Below are positions 19,123 through 25,570 of a DNA stretch of 32,094 bases, piece by piece. The stretch's first letter is position 1. Every line of letters begins with the position of its first letter. Location of the stretch: positions 1 through 32,094 of the IMG/VR virus record IMGVR_UViG_3300031787_000528; one strand, given 5' to 3'. A program made the position numbers and the translations under genes. This stretch comes from a virus. The notes under the pieces were generated by a model. That model was not told where the DNA came from. It saw nothing but the letters and a program-made list of their open reading frames with translations, and did not search any database.

Positions 19123-19487
19123 TGGCACTAAACTTAATTCAAACTAACGCATATGAGATAACACCAGTACTGGCGGTTAATGCCCAGACTGGAACTTCAT
19201 ATACTTTCGCTTTAAGCGATAGCGTTAACACGCTTGTTACTGCAGCCAATGCATCTGCCATTGCCGTAACGATTCCTACAAACGCCACTGTTGCGTTCCC
19301 AGTAGGATCTGTTGTAAATCTTGCTCAAACAGGAGCAGGTCAAGTAACTATATCTGGAGCAGGTGGTGTGACTGTGACATCTGTTGGAGCAACTGCGGCA
19401 ACACCTAAGACTCGTGTTCAATATAGCGGATTATCTGCTGTTCAAACCAGCGCAAATAACTGGTTAGTGTTGGGAGATATTGCCTAA
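19122..19487 (+). CDS. Fibre module protein, paralogue of upstream fibre C-terminus (121 aa)
   Basis: Residues about 18-121 (VNAQTGTSYTFALSD to NNWLVLGDIA) align by eye with residues 166-268 of the fibre protein at 17987-18793, including QTGT-YT, VNLAQTGAGQVTI / INIQQIGAGTVQI, and the ending N-W/F-x-V-x-GD. The gene is thus a free-standing copy of that fibre domain, giving the phage two versions. TAATG overlaps at both ends keep it in the operon. Confidence 0.6.
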   Translation: MALNLIQTNAYEITPVLAVNAQTGTSYTFALSDSVNTLVTAANASAIAVTIPTNATVAFPVGSVVNLAQTGAGQVTISGAGGVTVTSVGATAATPKTRVQYSGLSAVQTSANNWLVLGDIA

Positions 19488-20065
19488 TGCCAATCCTTGG
19501 AATCTTTGCGTCTTCTATTTCAGGTTCTAAAGCAATAAATAATTCCTATGAGTCTATCCAAAGTGTAAGCGTTGGATCAGGTGGAACAGCATCTATTACT
19601 TTTAGTTCTATTCCTAGTACCTATACGCATCTGCAAGTAAGAGGAATTTTACAATCTGCTAGGCCAACTTTCTCTCGTGATGAGTATAAGATTAGAATAA
19701 ACTCTGACACAGGAAACAACTACGCTTGGCATAATATATACGGAAGTGGAACAGGAACAGCATCTGCAGGAAATGAAGTAAGTGTTTCTTATATTTTAGG
19801 TCAAGATGTTGTTGGTTCAAATGGTTGGTGGGGAACTACAGTTGTAGATTTCTTAGAGTACAAAAATACTAATAAAAGTAAAACAGTAAGATTATTAGCA
19901 GGATTAGATACTAATGGTGCTGGAGTTAGTGGTGTTAACGGTGCAATAACATTTGGCTCTGGTTTATGGCAAAATACAAATGCAATTACTTCAATTACTT
20001 TTACAGCAACCAATGGTAACTGGAATCAATATAGCCAACTTGCGCTTTATGGAATTAAGGGGTAA
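19487..20065 (+). CDS. Putative receptor-binding fibre protein, paralogue 1 (192 aa)
   Basis: First of three tandem paralogues. Shared landmarks: an N-terminal SVSVGSGGTASITFSSIPSTYTHLQVRG strand pair, R-I-N-SDTGNNY near the middle, an AITSITFTATNG strand near the end, and the closing LALYGIKG. The fold looks like a lectin-type beta sandwich as used in phage adsorption proteins. The first 20 residues (ILGIFASSISGSKAINN) are a hydrophobic lead not seen in the other two copies. TAATG overlap with the upstream gene. Confidence 0.6.
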   Translation: MPILGIFASSISGSKAINNSYESIQSVSVGSGGTASITFSSIPSTYTHLQVRGILQSARPTFSRDEYKIRINSDTGNNYAWHNIYGSGTGTASAGNEVSVSYILGQDVVGSNGWWGTTVVDFLEYKNTNKSKTVRLLAGLDTNGAGVSGVNGAITFGSGLWQNTNAITSITFTATNGNWNQYSQLALYGIKG

Positions 20066-20068
20066 CAA

Positions 20069-20557
20069 ATGCCAGCAACATACGATCCAATAGCATCACA
20101 GACTCTAGGCTCTACAACTACTACGGTTACCTTTAGTTCTATTCCAAGCACTTATACAGATTTAGTTATTGCCTACGGGTCAATAGGTACAACCGATACT
20201 CAAGTTCGTATGAGATTTAATAATGATACTGGAAGCAACTACTCTTATACAACTGTAGCAGGTAATGGAGCAACTACAGAATCTTTTCGTCAAACCAACG
20301 CCAATAGTATGACAACAGATTACTATTTTTCAGTAACCACTAATGGCGGTGCAACACTTATCAATGTAATGAATTACGCAAACACCACCACATATAAAAC
20401 CGCATTAATGCGAGCCAACAATAGTTCTTATGCAACTATGTTTAATGTTGGTTTATGGCGTGATAATTCGGCAATTAACAGAATTGATTTAGTATGTACA
20501 ACTGGCTCTCTTGCGGCAGGTTCAGTACTTACTCTCTATGGAATTAAGGCGGCATAA
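20069..20557 (+). CDS. Putative receptor-binding fibre protein, paralogue 2 (162 aa)
   Basis: Second copy of the FSSIPSTYTDL...RFNNDTGSNYSY...LTLYGIK architecture, three bases after paralogue 1. It lacks the extra N-terminal lead and the WW-containing insertion of paralogue 1 and is the shortest of the three. Conserved ends and divergent middles are what one expects when the middle loops contact different receptors (inference). Confidence 0.6.
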   Translation: MPATYDPIASQTLGSTTTTVTFSSIPSTYTDLVIAYGSIGTTDTQVRMRFNNDTGSNYSYTTVAGNGATTESFRQTNANSMTTDYYFSVTTNGGATLINVMNYANTTTYKTALMRANNSSYATMFNVGLWRDNSAINRIDLVCTTGSLAAGSVLTLYGIKAA

Positions 20558-20559
20558 TT

Positions 20560-21084
20560 ATGGCTCTGACATACACACTTATAGCATCTAATACTGTTGG
20601 ATCAACTCCAGTTACAAGTGTTACCTTGTCATCAATTCCATCTACTTATACTGATTTACTTGTTAAATTTAGTACAAGGAATAATGACAATGTCAATTCT
20701 TTTGCTCACATAGGTATGAGATTTAATGGCGATACTGGTACTAATTACAATTATGTTATTTTACGAGGAGATGGAAGTGGCGCTATTTCAGCAGCAGGAA
20801 CTATTGCTCAAGTAGCAGGAGGCCTAGGAAACGGCAACGCATCAACTGCAAATACTTTTGGTAGTGGTGAATTTTACATACCTAATTATGCAGGATCAAA
20901 TGTAAAATCCCTCAGCCTTGAAAGTGTCAACGAAACAAATAGCGCAACTGCGTATATGCAGATGACTGCAACAAGGTGGTCTGGTACTGCGGCAATTACA
21001 AGTATAACTTTCTTTGACCCTGTAACTGGTAATCCATTTATTCAATACTCATCATTCTATCTATACGGCATCAAGAACTCATAA
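20560..21084 (+). CDS. Putative receptor-binding fibre protein, paralogue 3 (174 aa)
   Basis: Third copy: LSSIPSTYTDLLVKF near the N-terminus, RFNGDTGTNYNY in the middle, AAITSITFFDPVTGN and FYLYGIKNS at the end. It carries a Gly/Ala/Asn-rich insertion (about residues 72-105, IAQVAGGLGNGNAS) absent from paralogue 2. It starts two bases after the previous stop, and the next gene has its own strong ribosome-binding site, so the triplet forms a sub-block. Confidence 0.6.
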   Translation: MALTYTLIASNTVGSTPVTSVTLSSIPSTYTDLLVKFSTRNNDNVNSFAHIGMRFNGDTGTNYNYVILRGDGSGAISAAGTIAQVAGGLGNGNASTANTFGSGEFYIPNYAGSNVKSLSLESVNETNSATAYMQMTATRWSGTAAITSITFFDPVTGNPFIQYSSFYLYGIKNS

Positions 21085-21094
21085 AGGAGAAACA

Positions 21095-21316
21095 ATGACA
21101 AATCCAACACGCATCGAAGTAAACTGCTCAACAGGTGAAGTTCTTGAGATAGAACTAACTGACGCAGAAGTAGCACAACGTGAAGCAGATGCAGCAGCAT
21201 ATGCTGCAGAAAAACACGAGAAGGAAGTTGCAGCAGCAGAAGCAGCAACTGCTAAGGCTGCACTACTAACTAAATTGGGCATTACAGAAGACGAAGCAAA
21301 ACTTCTACTAGCGTAA
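21095..21316 (+). CDS. Small Ala/Glu-rich helical protein (73 aa)
   Basis: ATG preceded by AAAGGAGAAACA, one of the strongest ribosome-binding sites in the late region, implying high expression. Short beta start (RIEVNCSTGEVLEIELTDAEVAQREAD), a long Ala/Glu/Lys helix with coiled-coil potential, and a C-terminal KLGITEDEAKLLLA. Similar proteins (charged Ala-rich helix ending in a GLTEEE-type motif) occur near fibre genes of many phages; possibly a fibre chaperone or bracket. Function unproven. Confidence 0.55.
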   Translation: MTNPTRIEVNCSTGEVLEIELTDAEVAQREADAAAYAAEKHEKEVAAAEAATAKAALLTKLGITEDEAKLLLA

Positions 21317-21326
21317 GGATATCTCA

Positions 21327-23534
21327 ATGCCTTATGGCGATGACATCACCGAGGGTCTGGTCTATACCCTTTCCAACCCTGCAGGATCTACAAACTATTC
21401 AGCAACTGGCGAAGCCTACGATGTAGCAATCGCTGGCTTGCCGTTCTTTCTGTTGAACTCTGACGATTCACCATATCGTCGCGTAACAGCGCAGTATCGT
21501 AAGCAACAGATTGACCAGAGCCGTGAGCCTGGTGAGCAGACGCTGACTGGTTGGTGGCTACGTAGCCAATCTTCTTTCCACTATGGACAAGGCATCAAGT
21601 TCTTCGAGCCTATCCAGGATGAATCGCTTCGCTTCCAGTACACAGAGTCTAAAGGCATTGATGTCTGGACTAAGGGACAGGCAACGCTACTCAAGTCATC
21701 TGTTGGTCAGCACATCACTACTGGTGGCATCAGAACTAATGGTCGTCCTTGGCAACTAATGCGTTCTATCCAATGGACAAAGAATAGCAATCTTTACAAC
21801 GGCGTTCTTATTACTGATGAGTTTGATGTAGACAAGATCTTCCCAGCAATCACAGTATCTATTAACAACAAGGCTTTAACTTCTAACGTAGCAACGCTGA
21901 CTACAACTGCAGCACACGGTCTATCTACTGGTATGCAGATTACTATTTCAGGTGTGGACGCGACCTTCAATGGCGAGTACCGTATTACTGGAGTACCTAC
22001 AACTACTACCTTTACTTATGCCAAGACAGCAACCAACGTAGCATCTACTGCTGTATCTCCAGTAGGTACAGGCTTTGCCGATGTTATTCACTTTATTGAC
22101 TATACATCAGGTACTGACTATCCAGTACACGCACTCTGCGATGATGGTGTCTATGCCTATTGGGTTACTAACGTAACAGCAAGCGGAACTCCAAGACTAA
22201 GAGTATACAAGAAGTTACTATCGGATGATAGTTCTGTATCGCCTACTCTAATGATTAGCGAAAACTCCATCACTGTAACTAACGCTGTTATGGAATACAC
22301 CAAAGAGCGTATCGTAATGTGCGTCAACGATAAGGTCTATGAGTTCTCTAGTAGTGCAACATCATTACCTGCAGCGGTCTATTCACACAATGACCCAGAC
22401 CATATTTATACAAGTATTACATCTAGTGGTGCTGCTATCTACATCTCAGGCTATTCAGGTATCCAATCCAACATCTACAAGTTTACCTTGTCTACTGCTG
22501 GTGCTATGCCTACGCTAACCAGTGCTATCACTGCAGCAGAACTACCAGTAGGTGAGATTGTATTTAAGATTGCTTACTATCTTGGCAATATGGCTATTGG
22601 AACTAGCCAAGGTATGCGTATGGCAGATGTTAACTCTCTCGATGGTTCTATTACCTACGGTGCTTTGATCTTTGAATCAACTCAACCAGTCTATGACTTT
22701 GGTTTCCGTGACAGATATATATGGGCAGCATCTGGCGTTGATGGTCAGGTTGGTGTGACTCGTGTAGATATGGGTCAACCATTAGGTAACCTTTTGTTCC
22801 CTTATGCCTATGACTTGTATAACCCAGCAGATACATTAGGTCATTACACAACAGCCTGTGCTTTTCTTGGTGATACTAACCGCCTAGCATTTTGTAATGC
22901 TGGCAATGGTTCAGATGGAACTATCTACATCGAATCAGCATCTACATTGTTAGAAGAAGGATTCTTGCGTACAGGCTACGTCCGATACAACACATTAGAA
23001 CTCAAGATCTTTAAGTTAATGCAGGCTCGTGTTGATACTACCAACGGTGGTCTAGGTATTGACTCTATTGATTATGCCGATAACTTCTATCGAATCGGTA
23101 CTTTTGCTCAGGGATCTGATGTTCCAGAAGTTAACATCAACTATCCTCAAGCATCACAGGAATATCTTGGCTTCCAATTCACACTGAATCGCTCATCTAC
23201 TGATGTAACTAAGGGACCACTGTTTACTGGTTACCAGATCAAGGCTTTGCCTGCTATTCCACGTCAGCGTTTAATCCAATATCCACTGTCTTGCTTTGAC
23301 CACGAGTCAGATCACTTTGGCGTTGAGGTTGGATATGAAGGCTCTGCCTACCAGCGTATGAGTCAGTTGGAATCTATTGAAAATGTAGGTGACACCATCC
23401 GTGTTGAAGACTTTAGAACTGGTGAGTCATACATTGGACTTATTGAAGAACTTGATTTTAGAAATGCAACACCTTCAGATAAGCGATTCAGCGGATATGG
23501 TGGAACTCTCTTAGTAACCATTAGGACGGTCTAA
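21327..23534 (+). CDS. Large tail hub/nozzle-type protein with inserted Ig-like domain (735 aa)
   Basis: Starts at ATG with AAGGA eight bases upstream. The repeated beta-strand pattern (for example HALCDDGVYAYWVTNV, GAAIYISGYSGI, YLGNMAIGTSQGMRMAD, DRYIWAASGVDGQVGVTRVD, with about 50-70 residue spacing) suggests a beta-propeller, as in podovirus tail nozzle proteins or tail-tip platforms. At residues about 175-248 (21849-22070) sits an inserted beta domain whose core (LTSNVATLTT, HGL, SGVDATFNG, YAKTATNV) nearly repeats the capsid insert. The C-terminal part (DHFGVEVGYEGSAYQRMSQLESIENVGDTIRVEDF) looks like a siphovirus distal-tail style domain. The nozzle role is inferred from size, position and strand pattern. 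Confidence 0.6.
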   Translation: MPYGDDITEGLVYTLSNPAGSTNYSATGEAYDVAIAGLPFFLLNSDDSPYRRVTAQYRKQQIDQSREPGEQTLTGWWLRSQSSFHYGQGIKFFEPIQDESLRFQYTESKGIDVWTKGQATLLKSSVGQHITTGGIRTNGRPWQLMRSIQWTKNSNLYNGVLITDEFDVDKIFPAITVSINNKALTSNVATLTTTAAHGLSTGMQITISGVDATFNGEYRITGVPTTTTFTYAKTATNVASTAVSPVGTGFADVIHFIDYTSGTDYPVHALCDDGVYAYWVTNVTASGTPRLRVYKKLLSDDSSVSPTLMISENSITVTNAVMEYTKERIVMCVNDKVYEFSSSATSLPAAVYSHNDPDHIYTSITSSGAAIYISGYSGIQSNIYKFTLSTAGAMPTLTSAITAAELPVGEIVFKIAYYLGNMAIGTSQGMRMADVNSLDGSITYGALIFESTQPVYDFGFRDRYIWAASGVDGQVGVTRVDMGQPLGNLLFPYAYDLYNPADTLGHYTTACAFLGDTNRLAFCNAGNGSDGTIYIESASTLLEEGFLRTGYVRYNTLELKIFKLMQARVDTTNGGLGIDSIDYADNFYRIGTFAQGSDVPEVNINYPQASQEYLGFQFTLNRSSTDVTKGPLFTGYQIKALPAIPRQRLIQYPLSCFDHESDHFGVEVGYEGSAYQRMSQLESIENVGDTIRVEDFRTGESYIGLIEELDFRNATPSDKRFSGYGGTLLVTIRTV

Positions 23535-23737
23535 TGCAGGCACAAGACTACGCAACGATTGCTGTTGCAGTATGCACGATCATTGGTGGATTCGTAGCAG
23601 CAGTTAGATGGATGGTTAAACACTATCTCAATGAACTCAAGCCTAATGGTGGCTCAAGTGTTAAGGATTCAGTAGCAAGATTGGAGCGACAGGTTGAAGA
23701 AATTTATCGCATTCTTCTTTCTCGCAGTAACTCTTAG
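23534..23737 (+). CDS. Small membrane protein with C-terminal coiled coil (67 aa), holin-like
   Basis: One TM helix near the N-terminus (YATIAVAVCTIIGGFVAAVRWMV, about residues 6-28), then a linker and an amphipathic helix (SVKDSVARLERQVEEIYRILLS). This layout is common in phage lysis cassettes of actinobacterial phages, where such proteins are called holin-like. It overlaps the upstream stop (TAATG), and its last 44 bases also encode the start of the lipoprotein gene in another frame. Confidence 0.55.
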   Translation: MQAQDYATIAVAVCTIIGGFVAAVRWMVKHYLNELKPNGGSSVKDSVARLERQVEEIYRILLSRSNS

Positions 23738-23885
23738 CGGTTGCGGTTACCAAGGCTGGGTTAGATATCCCTGCCAAGAGTTTGAAAACTGGAAAAAACC
23801 AGAGTGCAATCCCCCTCAATGTTTACCAACTGGTACTTGTACCAAAGACATTTTGCCTGGAGTATTTGATGAACCAAAGAAATAA
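23694..23885 (+). CDS. Small lipoprotein (63 aa)
   Basis: TTG start with GGAG nine bases upstream, within the previous gene and in a different frame. A textbook lipoprotein signal: basic MKKF, hydrophobic IAFFFLAVTL, lipobox LSGC with Cys17. The mature 47 residues are Cys/Pro-rich (GYQGWVRYPCQEFENWKKPECNPPQC) and end charged. Similar YQGWVRYPCQE lipoproteins occur in other aquatic phages as I recall. The nested, out-of-frame arrangement recalls Rz/Rz1 spanins, but a spanin would have little use in a host without an outer membrane, so the role is open. Confidence 0.65.
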   Translation: MKKFIAFFFLAVTLSGCGYQGWVRYPCQEFENWKKPECNPPQCLPTGTCTKDILPGVFDEPKK

Positions 23886-24144
23886 ACTAACACCAGAAGA
23901 GTTACACGCAAGACTGATCGTAACAATTGGAATCATCCTTGCCATTGTATTTGCTGGTTCTGTCTTTGCATTGCTCTATGCATTGCTATTTATCACACAA
24001 CCATTGGGAGAACAGGCACCTAACGATGCTGCATTTATTGATCTTGTTAGTACCTTGTGTGTGTTTCTTACTGGTTCTCTTGCTGGAGTACTTGCAGGAA
24101 ATGGATTGAAGTCTAAACCAAAGGAAAAGAAAGATGGAGAATAA
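23869..24144 (+). CDS. Two-TM membrane protein (91 aa), holin-like
   Basis: I place the start at ATG 23869 (sequence MNQRNKLTPEEL) because GGAG lies six bases upstream; the frame is open further left, but that part is the lipoprotein gene read out of frame. Two TM helices: IVTIGIILAIVFAGSVFALLYALLF (about residues 17-41) and FIDLVSTLCVFLTGSLAGVLAGN (about 57-80), with a basic tail (KSKPKEKKDGE). This topology and the place before the endolysin suggest a holin or lysis regulator. Overlaps the lipoprotein gene by 17 bases and the endolysin by one. Confidence 0.6.
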   Translation: MNQRNKLTPEELHARLIVTIGIILAIVFAGSVFALLYALLFITQPLGEQAPNDAAFIDLVSTLCVFLTGSLAGVLAGNGLKSKPKEKKDGE

Positions 24145-24617
24145 TGAAACCTGTTGTAAAGAAAGCCACTCCTGCCGCTATTGCTGTCCTTCGACAAGCC
24201 ACAGCGATAGCACCATTACGCAAGAAAGCCTCGGATGGCCTACTGCCATCAGCAGCACACATCCATCAGAATCCTAATTCAGATCACAATACTGGATTTG
24301 GCGTAGACCTAACCCACGATAAGTTGGGTGGCATTGATTGCTTTAATTTATTTCAGCAACTCAAAGCAGACAAGCGTGTTAAGTATCTTATTTTCCAGGG
24401 CAAGATCTGGTCAGCAGATCGTGCTAAAGAAGGGGACCGTGAATACACAGGTTCAAATAAACACAACAAACATCTTCACATCTCAATCAAAGAAGGATGT
24501 GGAGACGACACTTCCCCTTGGTTCCCTTGGCTGGGTACACCAAAGATTGTCGCAAAGGTTAAGGCAGCAGTTAAGCCTCTACCAAAAAAGAAAGAACCAA
24601 CAAGTCCAAAGGAGTAA
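24144..24617 (+). CDS. Endolysin, M15-type peptidase
   Basis: Cleaves peptide bonds in peptidoglycan for host lysis. The zinc ligands of the M15 (VanY/D-Ala-D-Ala or L-Ala-D-Glu peptidase) family can be read: H48-x6-D55 in SDHNTGFGVD and H110-x-H112 in KHLHIS. Length 157 aa gives a single catalytic domain plus a Lys/Pro-rich tail (VKPLPKKKEPTSPKE) rather than a defined wall-binding domain. No signal peptide, so export would depend on the holin. Overlaps the upstream membrane protein by one base (TAATG) and is followed by a holin-like gene. Confidence 0.8.
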   Translation: MKPVVKKATPAAIAVLRQATAIAPLRKKASDGLLPSAAHIHQNPNSDHNTGFGVDLTHDKLGGIDCFNLFQQLKADKRVKYLIFQGKIWSADRAKEGDREYTGSNKHNKHLHISIKEGCGDDTSPWFPWLGTPKIVAKVKAAVKPLPKKKEPTSPKE

Positions 24618-24619
24618 CA

Positions 24620-24811
24620 ATGGATAAGAACAAGTTAAAAGCAATAGCAGTAACGTACCTACGTGCTGGTATTGCATCAGTAATCGCTTTGTATCTTGCA
24701 GGCGTAACAGATCCAAAAGCACTAGCATCAGCAGCACTTGCTGCAGTTGCAGGTCCACTGCTTAAGGCACTAGACCCAAATGCTACAGAGTTTGGACGTG
24801 GGTCTAAGTAA
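24620..24811 (+). CDS. Holin-like membrane protein (63 aa)
   Basis: ATG two bases after the endolysin stop with AAAGGAG upstream. Residues 11-30 (VTYLRAGIASVIALYLAGVT) and 35-52 (ALASAALAAVAGPLLKAL) are two hydrophobic segments, the second less so, in a small protein ending DPNATEFGRGSK. The pattern KLKAIAVTYLRAG...ALYLAGVTDPK...LKALDPNATEFGRGSK is familiar from phage holin annotations. Last gene of the late operon; the terminator begins 19 bases downstream. Confidence 0.65.
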   Translation: MDKNKLKAIAVTYLRAGIASVIALYLAGVTDPKALASAALAAVAGPLLKALDPNATEFGRGSK

Positions 24812-24830
24812 CCCACTAACGCGAGGCAGA

Positions 24831-24863
24831 AAGAGGCCCCTCTTCGGAGGGGCTTCTTTTTTT
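24831..24863 (+). terminator. Strong intrinsic terminator of the late operon, partly bidirectional
   Basis: Stem GCCCCTC (24836-24842), loop TTCG, GAGGGGC (24847-24853); AAGAG/TTCTT extend it to 12 bp with one G-T pair, and a seven-base T-run ends at 24863. UUCG is an extra-stable tetraloop. On the minus strand the hairpin is followed by TCTTTCT, so it may also stop transcription from the HNH gene that converges on it. Confidence 0.92.
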
Positions 24864-24874
24864 ATGCCATAAAA

Positions 24875-25225
24875 CTAATTGATACCTGAGTTGCTATCTC
24901 CTGCAAGGTGAGTCTTAAGTCTATGACAGTTAGCACAAAGAGTTCTCAGATTGATAGGGTCATTGTTAAAGCGGTCACCGTCTATGTGGTCTACATCTAA
25001 CTGACTGATGTGTACTGGGATGAAGTTGCAATCCTCGCAGTAGGTCTTGCGGTATGCGTGGTAAGGAGATCGAACTTTCATCTGGTTAATTTTGTATATG
25101 GTATTGCACCTGTATCTACCTGATACTGGCTTTGATTTGTCCCGCATCTTTATCTTGGTGGGACCACAAACTGTGCACAATCCTGTGCGTGTTACTTCAT
25201 CTACCTCAGAGAGTCTGTGTCTCAT
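24875..25225 (-). CDS. HNH endonuclease (116 aa)
   Basis: Metal-dependent DNA nicking or cutting enzyme. The C-terminal half shows the HNH core: CEDC, then LDVDHIDGDRFNNDPINLRTLCANCHRLKT, with the catalytic His in DHIDG, the Asn in the NDPINL turn, the last His in CHRLKT, and two CxxC pairs for structural zinc. An N-terminal CTVCG plus YRC may form another zinc site. It is one of few minus-strand genes, starts inside the end of the CPCG gene (20-base overlap) and converges on the late terminator. It could be a free-standing homing enzyme or a packaging-related HNH; distance from other packaging genes favours the former. Confidence 0.8.
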   Translation of the reverse strand: MRHRLSEVDEVTRTGLCTVCGPTKIKMRDKSKPVSGRYRCNTIYKINQMKVRSPYHAYRKTYCEDCNFIPVHISQLDVDHIDGDRFNNDPINLRTLCANCHRLKTHLAGDSNSGIN

Positions 25226-25502
25226 CTTTATCTACTGGACAAGGGACAGTTACGATGTTGCCACAGTTAACGCAAGTACCATCAAGGAAGTACCAGACTA
25301 TTTCATAGTCTTCAAAGACTGCCATAACATTAAAGACTTGTGAGCCACAAGGACAGACGTGTACTGGACCCAGACCTCGCAGGTCAGTACCAAATTTTTC
25401 TGGTAGTTTAGCCCTAAATTTTGGCAGCCTTGGTAGACGGAACCGCAAAGTCAGTACTGCACCACCGTGCCCCTCTGGGGCACCCTTTTTTATTCGCCTC
25501 AC
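25206..25502 (-). CDS. Zinc-ribbon protein (98 aa), apparently leaderless
   Basis: Cys pairs CPCG (about residues 51-54) and CVNCG (about 77-81) in GPVHVCPCGSQVFNV...FLDGTCVNCGNIVTVPCPVDK form a likely zinc ribbon; I recall similar small proteins in other actinobacterial phages, function unknown. The start is GTG at 25502, seven bases after a minus-strand TACAAT -10 box, which fits a leaderless mRNA. The N-terminal 45 residues are basic (KFRAKLPEKFGTDLRGLG). A TTG at codon 19 is an alternative start, relevant because a plus-strand terminator hairpin lies within the first codons. The gene is first in a two-gene minus operon with the HNH enzyme. Confidence 0.6.
   Translation of the reverse strand: MRRIKKGAPEGHGGAVLTLRFRLPRLPKFRAKLPEKFGTDLRGLGPVHVCPCGSQVFNVMAVFEDYEIVWYFLDGTCVNCGNIVTVPCPVDKDETQTL
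25467..25491 (+). terminator. Intrinsic terminator for plus-strand transcription
   Basis: GTGCCCC (25467-25473), loop TCT, GGGGCAC (25477-25483), then CC and six T residues (25486-25491). Only the plus strand has the T-run. No plus-strand gene ends here: it overlaps the start of the minus-strand zinc-ribbon gene. It probably stops read-through from the late operon before it reaches the divergent promoter region. Confidence 0.75.
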
Positions 25503-25509
25503 GGCTCAT

Positions 25510-25515
25510 ATTGTA
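25510..25515 (-). promoter_or_regulatory. -10 box of leftward promoter (TACAAT)
   Basis: Minus-strand TACAAT, followed by seven bases (ATGAGCC) and the GTG start at 25502, so transcription would begin at or next to the start codon. No clear -35 element; the -35 zone falls in the palindrome at 25527-25546. Confidence 0.5.
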
Positions 25516-25526
25516 GTAACCAGTAG

Positions 25527-25546
25527 GTGTCGCTACGCGACGACAC
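25527..25546. promoter_or_regulatory. Palindromic operator candidate between divergent promoters
   Basis: GTGTCG (25527-25532), eight-base spacer CTACGCGA, CGACAC (25541-25546). Its centre (25536.5) lies exactly midway between the leftward -10 box (25510-25515) and the rightward one (25559-25564), covering both -35 zones. One bound dimer could repress or activate both promoters. An RNA hairpin is less likely, because the site lies upstream of both inferred transcription starts. Confidence 0.55.
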
Positions 25547-25558
25547 GCCGATCTCTAG

Positions 25559-25564
25559 TATGAT
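25559..25564 (+). promoter_or_regulatory. -10 box of rightward early promoter (TATGAT)
   Basis: TATGAT followed by six bases and the ATG at 25571, which has no Shine-Dalgarno sequence. The spacing puts the transcription start on the A of the ATG, giving a leaderless mRNA. This is probably the main promoter of the early operon. Confidence 0.6.
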
Positions 25565-25570
25565 TCCAGT

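Noticed and set aside
25092-25343. Plus-strand open frame opposite the HNH and zinc-ribbon genes
   Set aside because: Product looks like an antisense shadow, while both minus-strand frames carry clear HNH and CxxC motifs.
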